From assembly GCA_002341815.1 (NCBI GenBank), contig DDOT01000009.1, positions 965 through 6,787 of the forward strand: DNA of 5,823 bases. The letters are read 5' to 3'. The notes under the pieces were generated by a model. That model made no database searches. It worked only from the letters and a program-made list of their open reading frames with translations, and was not told where the DNA came from. The first letter of the stretch is position 1; the number at the start of each line of letters is the position of its first letter. This DNA comes from Thiobacillus sp. UBA2487 (GTDB taxonomy: Bacteria > Pseudomonadota > Gammaproteobacteria > Burkholderiales > Sulfuriferulaceae). This document shows positions 1 through 5,823 of this stretch, piece after piece. The translations under genes were made by a program, and so were the position numbers.

Positions 1-131
1 AATTGAATAAAATTTCAATATGAAACAAAAGACCAGTGAGGGCGCGCGTCAATTTATGAAATGATCGGGATAGTGTGTAACTGGCTTTTTTATTACCTGA
101 CAATCGCATAATTTCGTGCGTGTCCGCAAGG

Positions 132-157
132 TTGTGACGTTGTGATAAATTTGTCAC
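132..157 (+). promoter_or_regulatory. Candidate operator / Pho-box-like element upstream of the phosphoesterase gene
   Basis: Two readings overlap here. (1) Two 7-base units, TTGTGAT at 140-146 and TTGTCAC at 151-157, start exactly 11 bases apart with AAAT between them. That is the architecture of a PhoB box (CTGTCAT-N4-CTGTCAT), with about five of seven bases matching per unit. A further TTGTGAC lies at 132-138. (2) Positions 142-157, GTGATAAATTTGTCAC, form a near-perfect 16-base palindrome with seven of eight pairs matching, as expected for a dimeric repressor or activator. The element ends 43 bases before the start codon. A Pho box would suit a secreted phosphoesterase, but that link is inference. 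No convincing -10 box was found downstream. Confidence 0.42.
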
Positions 158-200
158 GTTGACGATGTAAGGTGTCAGCATTAATTTTTGAGGAACCAAG

Positions 201-1292
201 ATGATGTATTGGAAAAGAGTTCTGATTTTAACCTTGATGCTTATCGGGGCAAGCAAGGCCGGTGCCGAGCAGAATATGCCGGAATTGGATCATGTGTTTG
301 TGATCATGATGGAAAACCATTCTTACGCAGATATCATGAATAGTCCCAATGCCGTATTCATTCATCGTTTTGCGCATGAAGCGAATTTGGCTACCAATTA
401 TTATGCGGTTGGGCACCCCAGCCTGGTGAATTATCTTGAGGTGGTGGGGGGCTCCAATTTTGGTGTGCAGACCGATGACGCACCCGATTGGCATGGTCGG
501 CAACCCGGTAAGGGCTTGATCGAACCGATAGCGGGCACAGGCAAAGAAGTGCCGGTGATTGCCGCGATGGCGCCACAAGGGCGTGCCTTGTCCGCCGCAA
601 TTTGGCATGCTGATAATGTTGCGGAACAATTGGCACGTGCGGGAAAACACTGGAAAACCTATCAGGAAGATTTGCCGGTAAATGGTCAGGTGGATGGCGT
701 CAATTATAGCGATGGTTTGTTTACTGACCAACAAGAAGGCGTTTATCCGGTTGCCGGTACGTTGCCCCACCTGTATGCGGTGAAACATAATCCGTTTGCT
801 TACTTTGCAGGTCTGCAGTCCGGCAAATCAGTTCATGCTGCGTATGATAATATGCGCGGATTTATCGGCATGAATGGTTTATATGCCGATTTGGCAACCG
901 GCAAATTGCCGGAATTGGCATTCATTGTGCCGAATCAGTGCCACGATATGCATGGCATGCATGATAATGGCGAGTTGTGCGGCAATGATGATGCCCTGAT
1001 CCGCATGGGTGATATCGAGGTGCAAACCCTGGTTAACGCCATCCACGCATCTCCGGCGTGGAAAAGCGGTCGTTCTGCCATTGTGCTGGTATGGGATGAA
1101 AACAGTTATGGGTCGGATCCTAATCGGGTGGTGATGGTGGTGGATACCAATTACGGGCGGCATGGCCAGGTAAGTGACCGTCCGTATAGTCATTTTTCGT
1201 TGTTAAAAACCTTGGAACACGGGTTTGGCTTGCCTTGTATCAATCATGCTTGTGACAGTGATGTACGGGTAATGACAGACCTGTTTGATTGA
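201..1292 (+). CDS. Exported phosphoesterase (acid phosphatase / phospholipase C-like family)
   Basis: A 363-residue protein predicted to hydrolyse phosphate esters outside the cytoplasm; the substrate cannot be told from the sequence. Residues 1-22 form a signal peptide: basic WKR, a hydrophobic core, then AGA with likely cleavage before Glu23. The phosphoesterase-family (Pfam PF04185) signature follows at 31-41, HVFVIMMENHS, whose Glu-Asn pair is a metal-ligand position in AcpA-type phosphatases. GHPSLVNYL (71-79) probably carries the catalytic serine, Ser74. PNQCHDMHG (244-252), VWDEN (297-301) and YSHFSLLKTLE (329-339) match the usual C-terminal metal-site blocks. Cys247/Cys260 and Cys346/Cys351 could form disulfides in the periplasm. 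GAGGA at 190-194 serves as ribosome binding site; ATG 201 and ATG 204 are both possible starts, differing by one Met. The gene stands alone and converges on the next gene. Family assignment is firm; naming it acid phosphatase rather than phospholipase is not. Confidence 0.88.
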   Translation: MMYWKRVLILTLMLIGASKAGAEQNMPELDHVFVIMMENHSYADIMNSPNAVFIHRFAHEANLATNYYAVGHPSLVNYLEVVGGSNFGVQTDDAPDWHGRQPGKGLIEPIAGTGKEVPVIAAMAPQGRALSAAIWHADNVAEQLARAGKHWKTYQEDLPVNGQVDGVNYSDGLFTDQQEGVYPVAGTLPHLYAVKHNPFAYFAGLQSGKSVHAAYDNMRGFIGMNGLYADLATGKLPELAFIVPNQCHDMHGMHDNGELCGNDDALIRMGDIEVQTLVNAIHASPAWKSGRSAIVLVWDENSYGSDPNRVVMVVDTNYGRHGQVSDRPYSHFSLLKTLEHGFGLPCINHACDSDVRVMTDLFD

Positions 1293-1310
1293 TCGGTTGC
1301 GCGGCAAACC

Positions 1311-1363
1311 TGCTTGTCTAGTGGGGCAAGCGCGACGGGCAGGCGGTTCGATTGGTCTGCCCG
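1311..1363 (+). terminator. Two tandem hairpins between convergent genes, possible transcript end
   Basis: Hairpin 1 pairs 1311-1319 with 1324-1332 around a four-base loop and includes three G-U pairs when read as plus-strand RNA. Hairpin 2 pairs CGGGCAG at 1336-1342 with CTGCCCG at 1357-1363, and can extend inward by a G-U and a C-G pair. Both lie 18 to 71 bases after the phosphoesterase stop codon. The wobble pairs favour folding in the plus-strand transcript. Neither is followed by a T-run on either strand, so this is not a classical intrinsic terminator. It may protect a 3' end or act together with Rho. Confidence 0.35.
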
Positions 1364-1385
1364 ACTGCACGGTGCCCGATGATTT

Positions 1386-1913
1386 TCACAACGGCGATTG
1401 TTCTTGCTGGCTGGGAATTACCAGTGAATACCCTAATTGCTCGTAATGGGCGATGCTGGGCAAGGCGCCGATGTTGACGATGGCCGGGTTCTTGTTGCTC
1501 AGGCCATCCATGTCCGAAGGTTTTAGCCCGAATCCATGGACCGAATTGCCGCAGTATTCGATATGCACCCCTTGCTTGGCCAGTTCTGCCCATTCATCGA
1601 TGGTGCCTTGATGATCGAGGTAATTCTTTTTCGCGAACATGGCAACCGCAGGACCTTCAATGATCACCACCAAGTCCGAGCCGGGCTGTGCGATAATCCG
1701 TTTCGCGGTAACATAGCCAAATGAAACATCGCCGGGGACGCGTACTTTTAAGTCCATCACCACTTTCAGGTGGGAAAACGGCTGCATCGAGCGGTCGATG
1801 GCGGTGCCTCCCGGCGCAAAACTGTCGTCGTCACCCGCGCTGGCCGGCAGGCTAACGCCACATAATGTGGTCAGGAAAATTACGGCAATTGCGCGGTGAA
1901 TCAGGTTTGGCAT
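1386..1913 (-). CDS. Exported DsrE-like protein of unknown function
   Basis: A 175-residue protein with an N-terminal signal peptide (about residues 1-26: hydrophobic AIAVIFLTTLCGV, then PASA with cleavage before Gly27), so it should be periplasmic. The mature part resembles small DsrE/DsrF-like domains. It has a beta strand with HLKVVMDLKV (48-57), a second strand DLVVIIEGPAVAMF (80-93), the block GVHIEYCGNSVHGFGL (115-130), and a C-terminal VNIGALPSIAHYEQLGYSLVIP (146-167). Cys121 sits where DsrE-type proteins carry their conserved cysteine, and is the only cysteine in the mature protein. Cytoplasmic DsrE proteins take part in sulfur transfer; exported single-domain relatives are largely uncharacterised, so no reaction is assigned. 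The start is set by an AAGGAG ribosome binding site on the minus strand (1919-1924), five bases before the ATG. It is convergent with the phosphoesterase gene and divergent from gmk. Confidence 0.75.
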   Translation of the reverse strand: MPNLIHRAIAVIFLTTLCGVSLPASAGDDDSFAPGGTAIDRSMQPFSHLKVVMDLKVRVPGDVSFGYVTAKRIIAQPGSDLVVIIEGPAVAMFAKKNYLDHQGTIDEWAELAKQGVHIEYCGNSVHGFGLKPSDMDGLSNKNPAIVNIGALPSIAHYEQLGYSLVIPSQQEQSPL

Positions 1914-1930
1914 GTGAGCTCCTTAGATGA

Positions 1931-1936
1931 ATGATA
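1931..1936 (-). promoter_or_regulatory. Possible -10 box for the DsrE-like gene
   Basis: On the minus strand 1931-1936 reads TATCAT, five of six matches to TATAAT, and lies 17 bases upstream of the start codon. This would give a very short leader that still contains the ribosome binding site. No good -35 hexamer is visible; the expected place falls inside the hairpin at 1951-1972. Weak evidence. Confidence 0.25.
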
Positions 1937-1948
1937 CGATCAGTTTCT

Positions 1949-1974
1949 GGAAGATCGGGGCCGCCCGATCTTTC
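1949..1974. repeat. Strong inverted repeat (hairpin or operator) in the divergent intergenic region
   Basis: AAGATCGGG (1951-1959) and CCCGATCTT (1964-1972) are perfect complements around a four-base GCCG loop. One G-U and one G-C pair extend the stem to 11 pairs. It lies between two genes transcribed away from each other, so it cannot terminate either of them. It could be an operator covering the promoter of the DsrE-like gene, a structure in a longer gmk leader, or a leftover terminator from a lost gene. Only a short TTT follows on the plus strand. Confidence 0.6.
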
Positions 1975-1987
1975 CATGAATTCGCGT

Positions 1988-2004
1988 TATGGTAACCATA
2001 TTAT
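1988..2004 (+). promoter_or_regulatory. Palindrome overlapping a possible gmk -10 box
   Basis: TATGGT-A-ACCATA at 1988-2000 is a perfect 13-base inverted repeat. It overlaps TATTAT (1999-2004), a five-of-six match to the -10 consensus located nine bases before the gmk ATG. No clear -35 box is seen at the proper distance. If this is the real promoter, a protein bound to the palindrome would control gmk and the genes behind it, and the transcript would have almost no leader. Confidence 0.3.
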
Positions 2005-2013
2005 GCTGTCTGA

Positions 2014-2646
2014 ATGCTGAGTGAAAAAATCGTGACTGGACATGTTTTTATTGTGACTGCACCTTCGGGTGCTGGCAAGACCAGTTTGGTGCGCGCCATG
2101 CTGGAAAAAGATCCTAAGGTGAAACTATCGGTTTCGTGGACAACGCGCGCGCCTCGTTCGGGCGAATTGGACGGACGGGATTATCACTTTGTTGATAGGC
2201 AGACATTTTCTGCCATGTTGGCGGCTGGCGAATTTTTGGAAAGCGCGCTGGTATACGGTAACTACTATGGTACATCAGAAATCTGGATACGCGAGCGCAT
2301 TACAGCCGGACAGGATGTGTTGCTGGAAATTGACTGGCAGGGTGCGCAACAGGTACGGCGGTTGTTTCCCGAAGCGGTTGGCATTTTTATTGTTCCGCCT
2401 TCGCTGGACGTGTTGGAACAGCGGTTGCACAACCGTGGGCAGGACAGTGAAGAAACTGTGGCGCGGCGCATGCGGGTGGCGCGTCAAGAGATCAGTCATG
2501 CGGTTGAGTTCGATTATGTTATCATGAATGACAATTTTGAGACGGCGCTTGCCGACTTGTTGGCTGTGGTGCGCGCTCAGCGTTTGCGTGGCACGGTGCA
2601 GCAGCATGTGTATGCGGCGTTGTTTTCTTCTTTAAATAATTCCTGA
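2014..2646 (+). CDS. gmk: Guanylate kinase
   Basis: Cytoplasmic enzyme that phosphorylates GMP to GDP with ATP, needed for all GTP, dGTP and (p)ppGpp synthesis. The 210 residues match the usual length of about 205. The P-loop APSGAGKTS is at 16-24. The GMP-binding region contains [11 protein letters not shown] (41-51) and the Y-G-N-Y-Y-G-T block (81-87). EIDWQGAQQ (105-113) carries the conserved Asp, and the lid segment RGQDSEE (141-147) with Arg151/Arg152 contacts ATP phosphates. The start is uncertain: ATG 2014 has no recognisable ribosome binding site, and GTG 2032 in the same frame would give an N-terminus closer in length to the E. coli protein. It is the first gene of a tight gmk-rpoZ-spoT cluster, with 11 bases to the likely rpoZ start. 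Confidence 0.97.
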   Translation: MLSEKIVTGHVFIVTAPSGAGKTSLVRAMLEKDPKVKLSVSWTTRAPRSGELDGRDYHFVDRQTFSAMLAAGEFLESALVYGNYYGTSEIWIRERITAGQDVLLEIDWQGAQQVRRLFPEAVGIFIVPPSLDVLEQRLHNRGQDSEETVARRMRVARQEISHAVEFDYVIMNDNFETALADLLAVVRAQRLRGTVQQHVYAALFSSLNNS

Positions 2647-2657
2647 CAGGTGAGATG

Positions 2658-2864
2658 ATGGCCCGTGTAACGGTAGAAGACTGTATTGGTAAAATTGGTA
2701 ATCGCTTTGAATTAACATTGGTGGCAACTTATCGTGCCCGTCAGTTGGCTAATGGCAATACGCCCAAGGTTGATGCGGGGCGTGATAAACCGGCTGTGGT
2801 GGCCTTACGCGAGATTGCCGCCGGTGAAATCGGGCGCGAAATGCTGGGTCGCATTCGCCATTAA
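2658..2864 (+). CDS. rpoZ: RNA polymerase omega subunit
   Basis: The omega subunit binds the beta-prime C-terminal region, aids RNA polymerase assembly and, in E. coli, forms part of one (p)ppGpp-binding site. The protein begins [21 protein letters not shown], the typical omega N-terminus. NRFELTLVA (15-23) and VALREIAAG (48-56) are the family core. At 68 residues it lacks the long acidic/Gln-rich tail of E. coli omega (91 residues); similar short forms are known in Neisseria. Two ATG codons are adjacent, 2655 and 2658. The second fits the conserved MARV start and lies at the better distance from AGGTGA (2648-2653), so it is preferred; using the first adds one Met. It lies between gmk and spoT with gaps of 11 and 25 bases, so co-transcription is likely. 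Confidence 0.95.
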   Translation: MARVTVEDCIGKIGNRFELTLVATYRARQLANGNTPKVDAGRDKPAVVALREIAAGEIGREMLGRIRH

Positions 2865-2889
2865 ATCTGATACAGCAGGCTGAACCCGC

Positions 2890-5022
<2,133 letters not shown>

Positions 5023-5103
5023 GGCCGGGGTGAGTGATCGCGGCGCCTGTTGGTCATAAGCCAGAGGTCGACATTCAAATGAACGGTGGCGTAGGGATGG
5101 GGC

Positions 5104-5134
5104 TTGTCAGACACGGGTGGGTTTGTCGTATAAT
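5104..5134 (+). promoter_or_regulatory. Likely promoter of the tRNA-Pro gene
   Basis: A perfect TATAAT at 5129-5134 is preceded by TTGTCA at 5104-5109, a five-of-six match to the -35 consensus, with a 19-base spacer (slightly longer than the ideal 17). Transcription would start near 5141, giving a leader of about 60 bases before the mature tRNA. It sits in non-coding sequence after spoT and points at the tRNA. Confidence 0.6.
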
Positions 5135-5142
5135 GAAAGACG

Positions 5143-5197
5143 CTGCAGGTCTAAAGTAGCTTTGCTGCTTGCGCTGACGTCAGCCAGCCCCTGCAGG
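5143..5197 (+). repeat. Nested inverted repeats in the tRNA leader
   Basis: CTGCAGG at 5143-5149 can pair with CCTGCAG at 5190-5196 (seven pairs). Between them lie a small AAAG-TAG-CTTT hairpin (5153-5163) and a perfect 12-base palindrome, GCTGACGTCAGC (5173-5184). In the tRNA precursor this would fold as a closed stem holding two small inner hairpins, and end seven bases before the tRNA 5' end. It may be a processing structure removed by RNase P, or a DNA-binding site. Confidence 0.4.
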
Positions 5198-5203
5198 ATT
5201 TGT

Positions 5204-5281
5204 CGGAATGTAGCCCAGTCTGGTTAAGGCGCCACGTTCGGGACGTGGAGATCGAAGGTTCGAATCCTTTCATTCCGACCA
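5204..5281 (+). tRNA. tRNA-Pro (anticodon CGG)
   Basis: A full cloverleaf can be drawn by eye. The acceptor stem pairs CGGAATG (5204-5210) with CATTCCG (5271-5277). A three-pair D stem GCC/GGC follows, then the anticodon stem CCACG/CGTGG (5232-5236 with 5244-5248) with loop TTCGGGA. The anticodon is CGG (5239-5241), which reads the proline codon CCG. The T stem is GAAGG/CCTTT around TTCGAAT (5259-5265). The discriminator is A5278 and the terminal CCA (5279-5281) is encoded. The C1-G72 first pair agrees with bacterial proline tRNAs. No T-rich hairpin terminator follows directly; the next bases are T-rich but unstructured. Confidence 0.95.
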
Positions 5282-5330
5282 TTTCGCAGCTTCTTTTTAT
5301 ATTCTTCATTTTCTCCTAAGTCTTTCTGGT

Positions 5331-5336
5331 TAGAAT
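5331..5336 (+). promoter_or_regulatory. Possible -10 box for the efflux gene
   Basis: TAGAAT is a five-of-six match to TATAAT and lies 30 bases before the start codon of the efflux gene, in the otherwise featureless AT-rich gap after the tRNA (5282-5366). No clear -35 box is present, so read-through from the tRNA promoter is also possible. Confidence 0.25.
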
Positions 5337-5366
5337 AGCCGGCATGTTTCGTGCCGGAGTGTTGAT

Positions 5367-5823
5367 ATGTACCGTTGGTTTGTCGTTGCGTTGGGATTGG
5401 TGCTCGGCGGGTGTGCCACCTATCAGGCTCAGGATTTGCCAGCCCGTGGCACAGATGCGCCCCATTTAACGGATGTTCAACCTGCTGTCGATGCAGTGCC
5501 GGGGCTTCACCATTTGTATCATCCGCAAGATGGATTGGATGCTGATGAGTTGGCGATGTTGGCTGTGGCCAATAACCCGCGTTTGCGTGCGGCGCGCTCG
5601 GCGTTGCACGTCAACGAGGCCCAAGTGTTCGCAGCCGGTTTGCTGGCCGATCCGCAACTTGGGGTAACCAATGATTTGACCATGACGCCGGGCACCAGCA
5701 ATGCGTGGGCGCTTGGTTTGGGGTTTGATGTGGGCGATTGGCTGATGCGCTCATCTCGTCGTTCGGTTGCACAAGATTTATATCAACAAAATCGGCAAAA
5801 CCTGCTGTGGCAGGAATGGCAGG
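5367..5823 (+). CDS. TolC-family outer-membrane efflux lipoprotein, N-terminal part (runs off the window)
   Basis: An open frame of 152 codons without stop reaches the window edge, so only the first third or so of a typical 400-450 residue protein is seen. It begins with a lipoprotein signal peptide: MYRWFVVALGLVLGG then Cys16 in the lipobox LGGC, so the mature protein should be lipid-anchored to the outer membrane. The block DELAMLAVANNPRLRAARSALHVNEAQ (60-86) and GLLADPQLGV (91-100) match the first helical repeat of outer-membrane efflux proteins, where a run like ALxxNPxLxAAR is typical. Such proteins form the exit channel of RND or ABC tripartite pumps; metal-efflux (CzcC/CusC-like) members often look like this, but the substrate cannot be judged here. 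The start is supported by GGAG at 5356-5359, seven bases upstream. Pump partners would be expected beyond the right edge. Confidence 0.85.
   Translation, partial: MYRWFVVALGLVLGGCATYQAQDLPARGTDAPHLTDVQPAVDAVPGLHHLYHPQDGLDADELAMLAVANNPRLRAARSALHVNEAQVFAAGLLADPQLGVTNDLTMTPGTSNAWALGLGFDVGDWLMRSSRRSVAQDLYQQNRQNLLWQEWQ

Noticed and set aside
2..19. ATTGAA/TTCAAT inverted repeat at the left edge
   Set aside because: Six weak A/T-rich pairs at the window edge, with no T-run and unknown context; not supportable as a terminator.
20..64. Short open frame of 14 codons (ATG at 20)
   Set aside because: No ribosome binding site, very short, no recognisable product.
104..112. CATAAT as a -10 box for the phosphoesterase gene
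   Set aside because: Five of six matches, but no -35 hexamer at a suitable distance.
141..158. CRP-type site (TGTGA-N6-TCACA)
   Set aside because: The half-sites are separated by eight bases, not six, so the spacing does not fit CRP.
228..788. Long minus-strand open frame opposite the phosphoesterase gene
   Set aside because: Its protein resembles no family, and the opposite strand carries a clear gene with signal peptide and motifs.

Overview
The window looks like ordinary chromosomal sequence from a proteobacterium, most likely a betaproteobacterium. The basis is the gmk-rpoZ-spoT order, a very short omega subunit (68 residues, Neisseria/Nitrosomonas-like), and SpoT and guanylate kinase sequences that resemble the proteobacterial proteins closely. 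Base composition is moderate. No genus can be named from the sequence alone.

Layout from left to right. Positions 1-200 are an upstream regulatory region with a palindromic / direct-repeat element that could be a Pho box. Positions 201-1292 (+) encode an exported phosphoesterase of the acid phosphatase / phospholipase C-like family. It converges on a minus-strand gene at 1386-1913 for an exported DsrE-like protein, and two tandem hairpins lie in the gap. Positions 1914-2013 are a divergent intergenic region with a strong hairpin and a second small palindrome. The housekeeping cluster gmk (2014-2646), rpoZ (2658-2864) and spoT (2890-5022) then runs rightward with very short gaps. A promoter-like element at 5104-5134 precedes a tRNA-Pro(CGG) gene at 5204-5281. 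From 5367 to the right edge is the N-terminal part of a TolC-type outer-membrane efflux lipoprotein, cut off by the window end.

Functional logic. Guanylate kinase makes GDP, the precursor of GTP. SpoT makes and degrades (p)ppGpp from GDP/GTP. Omega forms part of a (p)ppGpp-binding site on RNA polymerase in E. coli. The cluster therefore joins guanine nucleotide supply, alarmone turnover and an alarmone target. The two exported proteins on the left and the efflux component on the right are accessory and not clearly linked to it.

I did not find a convincing undescribed system. The points worth a second look are regulatory: the dyad in front of the phosphoesterase, the hairpin and palindrome in front of gmk (which has no visible Shine-Dalgarno sequence), and the structured leader of the tRNA.
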